Source: Gammaproteobacteria bacterium (GTDB lineage Bacteria > Pseudomonadota > Gammaproteobacteria > SZUA-152). From it: a stretch of DNA of 14,659 nt. The stretch spans positions 1 through 14,659 of the forward strand of contig JAUWVK010000023.1 in the NCBI GenBank assembly GCA_030617485.1. The letters run 5' to 3'. The notes beneath the pieces were generated by a model that saw only the letters and a list, made by a program, of their open reading frames with translations, did no database searches and was not told where the DNA came from. Below, in pieces: positions 1 to 6,881 of this stretch (position 1 is its first letter; each line of letters begins with the position of its first letter). A program made the translations under genes and the position numbers.

Positions 1-310
1 TTTGCCTTTCTGATAAGCGGCCCTTGTGTCCTACCATGGCCGTTCCAGGGCGACCATCTGTAACCGATTTAATCATGCGCTCACGGGTCAACTCTATCGA
101 AGCCTCCGCAGTGGTGAAATCACGCGGTTTGGGACTCATACCTGAGCGTGCGCGAGTCTGGGCATCGCCCTTATCACCGTGACAGATCGAGCAATTCTTA
201 AGATACATACCTGCCGTATCCACGTTGCTTTCCGCAGCCATAAGCACACTCGAACTTGCTACTGCCCCCATCAGCATGGAGCAAACCCTTAACGTACTGA
301 ATTTCTTCAT
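1..310 (-). CDS. Monohaem class I-type cytochrome c, partial (3' end beyond window)
   Basis: The ATG at 310 opens a frame that stays open to the window edge, giving 103 residues. Residues 1-26 are a signal peptide (MKK start, hydrophobic core, cleavage near LMA/AES), so the protein is predicted periplasmic. One haem-binding motif, CSICH, lies at residues 40-44 and is followed by GDKGD, the usual start of a small cytochrome c fold. DGRPGTAM (Met92) is a plausible distal Met ligand, and the following GHKGRLSE matches the loop before the last helix in this family. About 15-25 C-terminal residues should be missing. An AAGG sequence lies 12 nt upstream of the ATG. It is divergent from the pentahaem cytochrome gene at 594 and shares its upstream region. 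The protein is probably a soluble electron carrier; its partner cannot be told from sequence. Confidence 0.88.
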   Translation of the reverse strand, partial: MKKFSTLRVCSMLMGAVASSSVLMAAESNVDTAGMYLKNCSICHGDKGDAQTRARSGMSPKPRDFTTAEASIELTRERMIKSVTDGRPGTAMVGHKGRLSERQ

Positions 311-458
311 AAAATCTGAAAACCTTTCTGAGACTAAACTGAGTTAATCACTCTAAATTGATCGAATATGTGGCCGGTTAGAATCGCAAATTGTGGCTTA
401 AAATTTCCTTTTGCGCTACTCTAAAGCTAGTTAGCACTAGGCCGATAGCCTTGTTTAG

Positions 459-487
459 ACATTGAATTATCTAACCTTTTTCAATGT
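459..487. promoter_or_regulatory. Perfect 8-bp dyad, candidate operator
   Basis: ACATTGAA (459-466) and TTCAATGT (480-487) are exact reverse complements separated by 13 nt. The half-sites start 21 bp apart, about two helical turns, as expected for a dimeric regulator binding one DNA face. The dyad lies between two divergent cytochrome genes. It could instead form an RNA hairpin. No known regulator consensus is recognised. Confidence 0.35.
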
Positions 488-509
488 GTTGACTCTATTA
501 TTTCAGGGG

Positions 510-550
510 ATTGGCCGATTGTCACCTACAGGGTGAATCGATTAGCCAAT
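510..550 (+). promoter_or_regulatory. Predicted leader stem-loop upstream of pentahaem cytochrome
   Basis: ATTGGC (510-515) pairs with GCCAAT (545-550). Inside, 516-526 pairs with 532-540 with two bulged bases, closing a short loop around 527-531. It would sit about 43 nt upstream of the ATG at 594 if transcription starts before 510. It does not match the cyclic-di-GMP riboswitch pattern known upstream of some multihaem cytochrome genes, and there is no T-tract after it. Confidence 0.3.
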
Positions 551-593
551 AAGCGGTTAGCCAAACAAGCAGTAGGTGGTACGGTACAGATTT

Positions 594-1406
594 ATGGCCT
601 CACATTTGAGCAAATTTCCAATCAATATCAAATTAGCATTCATCACAATTATCTTGTGTGGCTTTGTTTTGGGCGCCTCTAGCAATAATACTGCTGTGGC
701 TGAGGCTATCGTCGGTGACCCGGTACTGGGCGCTGATGACCCAATCCTGGGGTCAAAGCATGACTTCACTGGTCTCAATGACAGAGCAGGTGTTGCCGCC
801 ATGACGGGCGTGGCCTTCTCTGATTATGGCTACTCCTGCGTCTACTGCCACATACCCCCGGAAGAAGCCGGCTCCGCCCCATCAGACTTTGGCGGCATTG
901 ATGGCTGGAACCGTTATGTACCGGCTCTAAGCAGATACCAGCTTTATGACAGCCCAACTCTTGATAGTAAAACCAGCGGCCCCAACCCCATCAGCATGCT
1001 ATGTCTCTCATGTCACGATGGCACCATGGCTGTGGATATGGTGGTTTTCAAACCAGCCACATTTGATCCAAGTCTGGATAATGCCATGCACATGCGCATA
1101 AACCCATCCGATGACATTGAAAGCTGCGGTAAATGCCATAACGGTGAAATTGCGCACGACATCACTGTTAAAATGCTTGGTACTGATTTGAGAAATGATC
1201 ACCCCATTTCAATGCGATATGCTGGTCTTGAGTTTGATGATGTTGATTTTCGTACACCGGACAGTCCAGATGGTTTTAATAACGGTGTTAAGCTATATAA
1301 TGGTAACGTTGAATGCATGACTTGTCATAATGTGCATGACCCTTCAAAAGAACTGTTGTTAAGAGCTAACGCCGAGGTCTTATGTTTCACCTGCCACTTA
1401 AAATAA
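594..1406 (+). CDS. Pentahaem c-type cytochrome (doubled-CXXCH type)
   Basis: The product is an exported 270-residue multihaem cytochrome. Residues 1 to about 37 form a signal peptide with a long hydrophobic core and a cleavage region ending in AVAEA. Five CXXCH motifs follow: CVYCH (82-86), CLSCH (137-141), CGKCH (178-182), CMTCH (241-245) and CFTCH (264-268), the last two residues from the C-terminus. MLGTDLRNDHPI, which carries a likely distal His, lies between haems 3 and 4. Order and spacing match the second pentahaem cytochrome at 2865, so the two are paralogues. ATG 594 is preferred over GTG 576 because it begins a clean signal peptide, although neither start has an ideal ribosome site. 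The 3' end overlaps the NHL lipoprotein gene by 25 nt. It is probably a periplasmic or surface electron carrier; redox partners are unknown. Confidence 0.9.
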   Translation: MASHLSKFPINIKLAFITIILCGFVLGASSNNTAVAEAIVGDPVLGADDPILGSKHDFTGLNDRAGVAAMTGVAFSDYGYSCVYCHIPPEEAGSAPSDFGGIDGWNRYVPALSRYQLYDSPTLDSKTSGPNPISMLCLSCHDGTMAVDMVVFKPATFDPSLDNAMHMRINPSDDIESCGKCHNGEIAHDITVKMLGTDLRNDHPISMRYAGLEFDDVDFRTPDSPDGFNNGVKLYNGNVECMTCHNVHDPSKELLLRANAEVLCFTCHLK

Positions 1407-2512
1407 AAATAGCGGTAATCGGGCCATTTGTATTCAACATTCTTCTGCTCACTAGCGGCGCCCTTTTGCTAACTGGCTGCGCCGGCGAAGATATCAAACG
1501 AGAAAAACCTGTCTTTGCCTATCCCGAACCTCCAGAACAGGCTCGTTTTTATTATGAGCGCACCATACACAGTAGTTTCGATGTTAAAGAAATTACAGCC
1601 AGCGACAAACTTCGCGCTTTTGCTACTGGCACAATGGGAAATGCCACAGGAATTGGCAAACCCTATGGTGTGGCAGTTTACCAGGGGCGAATATACGTAA
1701 CAGACACACTCAAACGTGCCGTTTTAATGTTTGATGTGCCCGGTAAAAATTTCAAAATGTTTGGTAAAGAAGGGCCTGGTGCATTACGCAAACCCATAGG
1801 TATTGCTGCATCATCCACCGGTGAAATTTACGTTGCTGATAACACTGCCAAGCGAATCGTAGTTTTTGATAAGGATGGCAATTTCCTGCGCGCCTTTGGC
1901 AATCGCAGCATACTCAGACGACCTTCGGGCGTCGCAGTCAGCCCTGATGGTAAACGTGTTTATGTGATTGACACCGGAGGCATTGATACCCAGGAACACC
2001 ATCTTTATATTTTCAATGCAAAAACAGGCGACCTGGAACGCACCGTGGGAACACGCGGAATGCAGGAGGGTGAATTTAATCTGGCACTGCAAGTCACTGC
2101 GGCAGATGACGGTACAGTTTACGTAACGGACAGTGGAAATTTTCGAGTTCAGGCCTTCACTGCTGATGGTAACTTCAAAATGGCCTTTGGCCGGGTAGGA
2201 AGAAAAACGGGTAATTTCGCTAGACCTAAAGGTATTGCGACTGATTCAGATGGAAACATCTACGTAGTTGATTCCTCTTTTGGCAACTTCCAGATATTTA
2301 ATGACAAAGCTCAATTGTTAATGTTTATTGGTGAACGTGGAGAGAGAGATAGGCCCGGTCGTTATATGCTGCCTGCAGGTATCGATGTAGATGAGGATGG
2401 ACGTGTTTATATGGTTGATCAATTTCACCGTAAGGTGGATATATTCAGACCAGCCAACATTGAAACCAATCAAGGTTATTTAGGTGGCGAACATCTAACA
2501 AAGAAAAAATAA
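1382..2512 (+). CDS. Six-bladed NHL-repeat beta-propeller lipoprotein
   Basis: This 376-residue protein has an N-terminal lipoprotein signal with Lys7 and Lys9, a hydrophobic stretch and lipobox LTGC (Cys33). The residue after the Cys is Ala, which fits sorting to the outer membrane. Six NHL-type blades run from about residue 93 to 356. Each begins with a (K/R)P-x-G-(V/I)-A-like turn and contains a (I/V)YV-x-D strand, for example IYVTD, IYVADN, VYVTDS, IYVVDS and VYMVDQ. NHL propellers are non-catalytic binding platforms in most characterised proteins, and NHL genes are known beside multihaem cytochromes in metal-reducing bacteria. ATG 1382 lies inside the coding region of the upstream cytochrome's last haem motif. 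No in-frame ATG allows a complete signal peptide further down, and GAGGT lies 3 nt upstream. Translational coupling is expected. Confidence 0.88.
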   Translation: MFHLPLKIKIAVIGPFVFNILLLTSGALLLTGCAGEDIKREKPVFAYPEPPEQARFYYERTIHSSFDVKEITASDKLRAFATGTMGNATGIGKPYGVAVYQGRIYVTDTLKRAVLMFDVPGKNFKMFGKEGPGALRKPIGIAASSTGEIYVADNTAKRIVVFDKDGNFLRAFGNRSILRRPSGVAVSPDGKRVYVIDTGGIDTQEHHLYIFNAKTGDLERTVGTRGMQEGEFNLALQVTAADDGTVYVTDSGNFRVQAFTADGNFKMAFGRVGRKTGNFARPKGIATDSDGNIYVVDSSFGNFQIFNDKAQLLMFIGERGERDRPGRYMLPAGIDVDEDGRVYMVDQFHRKVDIFRPANIETNQGYLGGEHLTKKK

Positions 2513-2570
2513 TACTCGCTAAACAATAACTCTCAGTTAAGTAATCCCTTCCAGCTGTAACTATCATTAC

Positions 2571-2600
2571 AGATTCTTCCATGAAGAGTCTTTTTCATTT
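2571..2600 (+). terminator. Intrinsic terminator after NHL lipoprotein gene
   Basis: AGATTCTTC (2571-2579) pairs with GAAGAGTCT (2583-2591) across a 3-nt loop, nine pairs including one G-T wobble. A T-rich tail follows (TTTTCATTT). It starts 58 nt after the NHL stop codon and would end the pentahaem-NHL transcript. Confidence 0.65.
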
Positions 2601-2765
2601 ACCTCAATTAGTATTCTCTATTTTATTTTCTCTCGCTTACAAAAATACCATTGCTCGAGAAACAAATTTCATGGTATAAATCCGGCCGCAACATAAATAA
2701 TAATAATTAATAGATAGTCATTACTAATAGTTTAGATATGCCAATTCGGGGTATCGCTATAGTAG

Positions 2766-2816
2766 GGCTAAAAAAATAAAAAAAGTTTTAATGATGTTTG
2801 GCTCGGCTAAAAAAAT
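2766..2816. repeat. Two exact 12-nt direct repeats GGCTAAAAAAAT
   Basis: Copies are at 2766-2777 and 2805-2816, starts 39 nt apart. They lie 49 nt or more upstream of the second pentahaem cytochrome ATG. A-tracts in this phasing could bend DNA or mark paired regulator sites. Chance similarity in AT-rich DNA is possible. Confidence 0.35.
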
Positions 2817-2864
2817 TACACGTCGAAGCAAAACACATTGCGTGAACGGGGAAACGCGATTTAC

Positions 2865-3863
2865 ATGAAAATCATTAAGCTGGTTTTGGGTTCAGGGTGG
2901 CTGGTATTTGGTATTTTATATAACGGGTGCGCCTCAGCTGAAGGATGGGATCCCCTTTCACAGGCCTCAACCATAGGCAGCATTGCTAATACTCGCCACA
3001 ACCTGACTGTAAGCTACAGTGATCAACAGGCATTCATGGATATTGCCCGTAACAATTATGGTGAGGTCTGCATATACTGCCATACACCTCACGGCAACAA
3101 TACCCAAATTCAGGCTCCGCTATGGAACCGCACTATAAATAATTCTGGAACGTACACCATTTACGACAAACCAACCACGTTGATGCGCCCGATTGGCCAA
3201 CCTGGTCCCAACTCGCTGACGTGTTTATCATGCCACGATGGCACTATATCAATAGATTCGATACTTAATATGCCAGGCTCTGGTCTTGACCCTTTGAGCA
3301 GCGGCCTAACAAACAATTTAACCGGCGCCTCCAATGAAGCCTTCCTGAACCAATGGACAGCTGCTGGCAACACTGGCCCGTCGGGTGCTCATTTCACTCT
3401 AGGTCCTGAACTTGGTATCGGTGATAAAAGCACAGCCTGTGCCTTTTGCCATGATGGTGCTCTGTTAGATGCAGGAGTACCCGATTACAGCATATTTATG
3501 CTGGGCACCGATTTACGAAATGATCACCCAATAGGTGTGCAATTTCCTACTGTCTTCGGCCCTGGTATTGATTTTAATGCACCCAATGCTGGCGCAGGAA
3601 GTGACATGCCATTCTTTGATCGGGATGGGGATAATCATGCGGATACAAATGAAGTTAGACTTTATAGCGGTGGTTCAGGCACTCCAAAGGTAGAATGTGC
3701 TTCCTGTCATGATCCACACGGCGTACCATCCGGCGGCAAGGGCACACGTTTCAACCCCAGTTTCCTACGAGTTAACAATGGTGTCTCTGGCAGCGGAGTT
3801 GGCACTGCCGGCATCATCAGCGATGGCCCAAGCGCACTCTGCCTCACCTGCCACGCAAAATAA
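2865..3863 (+). CDS. Pentahaem c-type cytochrome (doubled-CXXCH type) with EF-hand-like loop
   Basis: From ATG 2865 the product has 332 residues; an upstream TTG at 2838 would only add nine polar residues before the signal peptide. The signal peptide likely ends at ASA/EG near residue 25. The Cys in NGC just before it lacks a good lipobox. Five haem motifs are CIYCH (69-73), CLSCH (120-124), CAFCH (192-196), CASCH (278-282) and CLTCH (326-330). As in its paralogue at 594, MLGTDLRNDHPI sits between haems 3 and 4, and an LWNR/YTIYD segment lies between haems 1 and 2. It is longer because of insertions between haems 2-3, 3-4 and 4-5. The 3-4 insertion holds DRDGDNHADTNE (252-263), which fits a Ca2+-binding EF-hand loop. 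It converges with the kelch gene downstream. It is probably an extracytoplasmic electron carrier. Confidence 0.9.
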   Translation: MKIIKLVLGSGWLVFGILYNGCASAEGWDPLSQASTIGSIANTRHNLTVSYSDQQAFMDIARNNYGEVCIYCHTPHGNNTQIQAPLWNRTINNSGTYTIYDKPTTLMRPIGQPGPNSLTCLSCHDGTISIDSILNMPGSGLDPLSSGLTNNLTGASNEAFLNQWTAAGNTGPSGAHFTLGPELGIGDKSTACAFCHDGALLDAGVPDYSIFMLGTDLRNDHPIGVQFPTVFGPGIDFNAPNAGAGSDMPFFDRDGDNHADTNEVRLYSGGSGTPKVECASCHDPHGVPSGGKGTRFNPSFLRVNNGVSGSGVGTAGIISDGPSALCLTCHAK

Positions 3864-3999
3864 GCGCCCATAACTCCAAAAAATATCAGTAAAAAATCTT
3901 CCTGGTATTGAATAGAGGTCTTTTTATTTACTGCTAGTTATTTTTTTCCTTCAACACCTATCCTCTACAAATGATTCACTGACTTACTGTGTAACAACA
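3864..3999. other. Convergent intergenic gap
   Basis: The rightward pentahaem cytochrome and the leftward kelch gene converge here. There are A-runs around 3881-3897 and T-runs around 3920-3950, with an imperfect hairpin between them (left arm near 3893-3903, right arm near 3915-3925). It may act as a weak bidirectional terminator, but the stem is interrupted by mismatches, so I do not call one. Confidence 0.3.
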
Positions 4000-5316
4000 T
4001 TACCGGTACTCTTCAATACGACTAACAAAAGTGACGGCCGGAAATGGCCGTTGTAACTCCTTGCTATAGAAGTTCGACATGTACACACCCTTGCTATAAC
4101 GAATATGAGCATTAATCGGTAACTCTGTTTTAGGACCAGCGAGCCAGACCATCTCTCCCTGACTCAATACCTGGAGATAACTGTACATCTCTGTATGCAA
4201 GACCTGTTTAATAATGCCTTCATTCGGTAATGCTGGACTATTATTTTTCTGGGCCTGAATGCGCGACTGGTAAGCATCTCGATCCCCCGCACTACCCCAA
4301 AACCCAAGGTCTCCTTGCTGATTAATCGATGCAACTTCAACGCTACGCAAATAACCATTACGATTAGTGCCACCTAATACATAAAAATGATCATTGTGCA
4401 CCACTGCATTAAATGTAGCCCTGGCTGTTGTCATTGCAGTGGTTTGTTGCCAGGAAGATAATTCGCCTGATGGCAGCACGTTGGATTTTTCTACGCTGTT
4501 CAGATATTCCAGCCCTGTCAGCCCACCCAATGCGTACAATGTTTTACCATTTTTAGCCGAAGCCAGCCCGTAGCGACCTGTTTTCAAGGCACTGGTTTTT
4601 TTCCAGTAACGTATATCACCATTAAGCTGGGGCTTAGCCCATTCCACATCAGATATGCCTACGCCCTTATTCTGATCATGCCCACCGATAACGTAAGCAT
4701 TTTCGTTAACTGATTTAACGCTATTCACATAACGAGGCAACAACATTGGCTCGGAAGCCATTTGCCATAAACCAACGCTGCCATCTTTTGAAATTTTTGC
4801 ATATTCGACACTGTCCAGAAGTGTTCCACCATAACCACCAAAGGAATATAGATAATTTCCAATCAACGCCAACTTGGTACAACGACGCGGTAAAATTGTC
4901 TGACTGGATTCCAGCCTCCATTGCCCCAAACTACCATCATCATTAATTTTGGCGCGCTCAACTGACTGCAGGAGATGTTTGCCATTAGGCCCATTACCTC
5001 CACCCACAACATAAATATAACCATTACGAACAATGGCTTCTGTAAACCCACGATCCATTACCAATGCGGAACCCATTTTCCATTGGCCAATTTGACCATT
5101 GGGTAAAATGGGCGCGTATTCTGTGCTTCGTAAAAACTGCCGGCCATCCACACCGGCAATCATATAAATAAAATTATTATGCACCACCATGGCAGACCCT
5201 GCTCGCGCCACATGCATCATGCTTGTTTCCTGCCACCCGGAAACCCATAATTTTTCTTCCGCAGGTGAACAAGCCTGAATCAGCAAGACTACCGCGATCA
5301 AAATAAACCTGAACAT
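4000..5316 (-). CDS. Kelch-type beta-propeller lipoprotein with C-terminal NrfJ/OB-like domain
   Basis: From ATG 5316 the product has 438 residues. ATG 5337 is possible, but 5316 has AGGA eight bases upstream and begins directly at the signal peptide. Lipobox LIQAC puts the lipid Cys at residue 16 with Ser at +2, suggesting the outer membrane. Six kelch-like blades span roughly residues 27-330. Each carries a Y-x-(I/V/L)-G-G strand and ends with the pattern S-V-E-x-A then G-x-(I/L)-x-x-W. The C-terminal part (367-438) is distinct: YSYLQV, VWLAGP, and MSNFYSKELQRPFP followed by VTFV. This resembles the small OB-like domain of NrfJ-related proteins seen near c-type cytochrome genes; the assignment is from memory and moderate. 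The gene stands between the pentahaem cytochromes and the Reg_prop/ccm row, with a terminator separating it from the latter. No enzymatic motif is visible. Confidence 0.82.
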   Translation of the reverse strand: MFRFILIAVVLLIQACSPAEEKLWVSGWQETSMMHVARAGSAMVVHNNFIYMIAGVDGRQFLRSTEYAPILPNGQIGQWKMGSALVMDRGFTEAIVRNGYIYVVGGGNGPNGKHLLQSVERAKINDDGSLGQWRLESSQTILPRRCTKLALIGNYLYSFGGYGGTLLDSVEYAKISKDGSVGLWQMASEPMLLPRYVNSVKSVNENAYVIGGHDQNKGVGISDVEWAKPQLNGDIRYWKKTSALKTGRYGLASAKNGKTLYALGGLTGLEYLNSVEKSNVLPSGELSSWQQTTAMTTARATFNAVVHNDHFYVLGGTNRNGYLRSVEVASINQQGDLGFWGSAGDRDAYQSRIQAQKNNSPALPNEGIIKQVLHTEMYSYLQVLSQGEMVWLAGPKTELPINAHIRYSKGVYMSNFYSKELQRPFPAVTFVSRIEEYR

Positions 5317-5324
5317 TATAAAGT

Positions 5325-5328
5325 TCCT
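5325..5328 (-). promoter_or_regulatory. Ribosome binding site deciding the kelch gene start
   Basis: AGGA on the minus strand ends 8 nt before ATG 5316. The upstream ATG at 5337 has only a poor GAG about 10 nt away. This favours 5316. Confidence 0.5.
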
Positions 5329-5337
5329 AGTACACAT

Positions 5338-5469
5338 TTGTAATTTACTCGCTACTCTAATGCATAGTTAAAGCCGTTCCCGCACATCTCGACAACTGCT
5401 CCTGAGTTGTTCTACCTCCCGCCATCCATGGCGGTCGCAGTGCTCCACGGCATAAGGCCATTCCTGGCC
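5338..5469 (-). promoter_or_regulatory. Upstream region of kelch gene with two inverted repeats
   Basis: Two perfect inverted repeats lie here: ACAACT/AGTTGT (5392-5397 and 5405-5410) and CCGCCAT/ATGGCGG (5419-5425 and 5428-5434, only 2 nt apart). On the minus strand TTGTCG (overlapping the first repeat) followed by a 17-nt spacer and TTTAAC is a weak -35/-10 candidate. The repeats could be operators or leader hairpins. No protein-coding gene is supported. Confidence 0.3.
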
Positions 5470-5503
5470 AAAAAAAACCCTGCGAGAATTAGCCAGGCAG
5501 GGT
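5470..5503 (-). terminator. Strong intrinsic terminator closing the ccm/propeller gene row
   Basis: Read on the minus strand, ACCCTGC (5503-5497) pairs with GCAGGGT (5483-5477) around a 13-nt loop, followed by an uninterrupted run of T (5477-5470). It begins 36 nt after the stop codon of the first Reg_prop protein gene (5539). It sets the kelch gene in a separate transcription unit. Confidence 0.85.
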
Positions 5504-5538
5504 CTTTATATGATCATACAAGCGAAAATGACAATAAA

Positions 5539-6732
5539 TTATTTATATCCGGTTATTCTTGCCACCCCACCAAAACTGCCGACCCACAAACTACCGTCAG
5601 AAGCTTCCGCAAGCGAGAAAACATTGTCCGCAAATAAACCGTCAGCCTTGGTCAAAACTGTAAAACCTTCACCTGTAGGTGATGGGCGCGCCAATCCTTT
5701 GTTAGTACCAATCCACATGCTACTACCGCGTTTCTTGCGCAACATAAAAATATGATTACCTGGCAAACCATCTTTAACTGTGTACGTCTTCCACGTGGCA
5801 CCATCAAAACGTGAAAGACCACCACCCCACGTTCCACACCAAACACTACCATCTTCATCAACAACCATGGAAATAATGTAGTTCGGATTATAACCAACCT
5901 TAATATTACTTAAACCCTGTTCTGCCTTCTGCTTTGCATGATGCTTTGAAGCCTTTGCGGGATCGTTAGTAAAAGAAATATCATCTTTCACCAACTCATA
6001 AGGCGCCCCTAAACCGTCTTCATGTTTCCAGTTAGTCCACTGGCCGTCTTTAAATTTTGCCAGACCACCTTCTGTTGCAAACCAAACCTCACCATTCTTA
6101 CCAATCTCAACGCCGTAGACCCAGTCATTCGGCAACCCACCCTTGGTATTTTCGACTGTAAATGTTTCCCAGCCCGTTGGATCATCCATATTTCCTTTAG
6201 GAACACGATTCACACCGGACCAGGTGGCAATCCAGTAATCACCATTAACATCTTCTGCGATATCATAAACGAACTGATCAGCCAAACCATCGGGAATGTT
6301 GTAATTTTTCCATTGATCCGTGTCTGGCGAATACATGGACAAACCACCGCCGTAAGTGCCAACAATAATTTTTCCACGTAACTTACTAACATGAAACACG
6401 CCGTTTGAAATCAGGCTTTTATTTTTGACGTCATAAAGCTTGTAGTCATTACTGTTCAGGTCGTAGCGAATAACACCACCTGAGGTGCCTACCCAAACAT
6501 CATTACCATCCGCGAACATACCTTTAACATTACGATTACCCACCCGAAAGTGTGAAAACTTTGTTTTTGACTCAGACTCTCCAGGCAGCAAATTAACTGC
6601 CTGCTGTGATTTCTCTTTTGTTGCTACATCAACTTTTGACGGCTGTTGTTTCGACCCAAAATTATATGCACCAACTATTAACCCACCGACAACAATCACC
6701 CCTACCGCCAAGCCTTTTGAACTTATATTCAC
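5539..6732 (-). CDS. Membrane-anchored seven-bladed Reg_prop-type beta-propeller protein
   Basis: The product has 397 residues and begins with GTG at 6732, supported by GGAGG five bases upstream. Residues 7-26 form a hydrophobic segment that may be a signal anchor or an uncleaved signal peptide; there is no lipobox. About seven blades follow (residues 62-395) with the two-component-regulator propeller signature: DGL-x-x-N/D then a V-x-x-I strand, and VWVGT-x-GG-(L/V)-xxF/Y, for example VWVGTSGG, YWIATWSG, VWFATEGG, VWCGTWGGG, MWIGTNKG and LWVGSFGG. This domain usually forms the periplasmic sensor half of hybrid histidine kinases, but no kinase or other domain is present. A long insertion at 242-283 between blades 4 and 5 includes KHHAKQK. 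It is a clear paralogue of the lipoprotein gene upstream at 8049 and probably its operon partner. Function unknown. Confidence 0.85.
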   Translation of the reverse strand: MNISSKGLAVGVIVVGGLIVGAYNFGSKQQPSKVDVATKEKSQQAVNLLPGESESKTKFSHFRVGNRNVKGMFADGNDVWVGTSGGVIRYDLNSNDYKLYDVKNKSLISNGVFHVSKLRGKIIVGTYGGGLSMYSPDTDQWKNYNIPDGLADQFVYDIAEDVNGDYWIATWSGVNRVPKGNMDDPTGWETFTVENTKGGLPNDWVYGVEIGKNGEVWFATEGGLAKFKDGQWTNWKHEDGLGAPYELVKDDISFTNDPAKASKHHAKQKAEQGLSNIKVGYNPNYIISMVVDEDGSVWCGTWGGGLSRFDGATWKTYTVKDGLPGNHIFMLRKKRGSSMWIGTNKGLARPSPTGEGFTVLTKADGLFADNVFSLAEASDGSLWVGSFGGVARITGYK

Positions 6733-6737
6733 AACTG

Positions 6738-6742
6738 CCTCC
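6738..6742 (-). promoter_or_regulatory. Strong ribosome binding site for a GTG start
   Basis: GGAGG on the minus strand lies 5 nt before GTG 6732. This supports GTG as the real start; no in-frame ATG follows before the hydrophobic segment. Confidence 0.7.
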
Positions 6743-6782
6743 AGTTAACTTGCGTCAGGCCTACTGACACTAAAAATCATAA

Positions 6783-6801
6783 GTGAGACCAGGGGTCTCA
6801 C
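6783..6801. repeat. Perfect 8-bp hairpin between the two Reg_prop genes
   Basis: GTGAGACC (6783-6790) and GGTCTCAC (6794-6801) are exact reverse complements with a 3-nt loop. On the minus strand the stem is followed by TTATGATTTTTAG, T-rich but interrupted. It could be a leaky terminator, an mRNA-stabilising stem or an operator between the two paralogous genes, whose gap is 162 nt. Confidence 0.5.
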
Positions 6802-6881
6802 CAAACTTATGTATTGCACCGCAAATCACAGCGGCACACAATTCGTTAAATTTTAAACCTGCGTTACAGAAATAACTCACT

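Larger units (their letters stand above)
311..593. promoter_or_regulatory. Divergent intergenic region with dyad and leader hairpin
   Basis: This 283-nt gap separates a leftward monohaem cytochrome from a rightward pentahaem cytochrome, so it must hold promoters for both. I see no convincing sigma-70 pair and no -24/-12 pair. Two structures stand out: the ACATTGAA/TTCAATGT dyad (459-487) and the stem-loop at 510-550, listed separately. The 8-mer TTAGCCAA also occurs twice as a direct repeat at 542-549 and 557-564, 15 nt apart. Confidence 0.5.
2513..2864. promoter_or_regulatory. AT-rich intergenic region before the second pentahaem cytochrome
   Basis: This gap holds a terminator at 2571-2595, then about 270 nt of AT-rich DNA. 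A weak sigma-70-like pair is TTGCTC (2651-2656), an 18-nt spacer, then TATAAA (2675-2680). Nearer the gene, GGCTAAAAAAAT occurs twice exactly, at 2766-2777 and 2805-2816, starts 39 nt apart. I see no small gene here. The region suggests the second cytochrome has its own promoter rather than reading on from the NHL gene. Confidence 0.4.

Noticed and set aside
488..520. Sigma-70 promoter using TTGACT at 488-493
   Set aside because: No acceptable -10 hexamer lies 16-18 nt downstream; the nearby TATTAT is only a few bases away.
510..593. Cyclic-di-GMP (GEMM-type) riboswitch upstream of the pentahaem cytochrome
   Set aside because: Such riboswitches are known before multihaem cytochrome genes, but the conserved core segments are not present here; only a simple bulged stem-loop is seen.
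2921..2935. Lipobox in the second pentahaem cytochrome (NGC-ASA)
   Set aside because: The residues before the Cys (Y-N-G) fit the lipobox poorly, while ASA/EG is a good ordinary signal peptidase site.
5407..5637. Open frame on the plus strand over the terminator and the 3' end of the first Reg_prop gene
   Set aside because: It reads through a strong minus-strand terminator and antisense to a well-supported gene, with no domain or signal and no good ribosome site.
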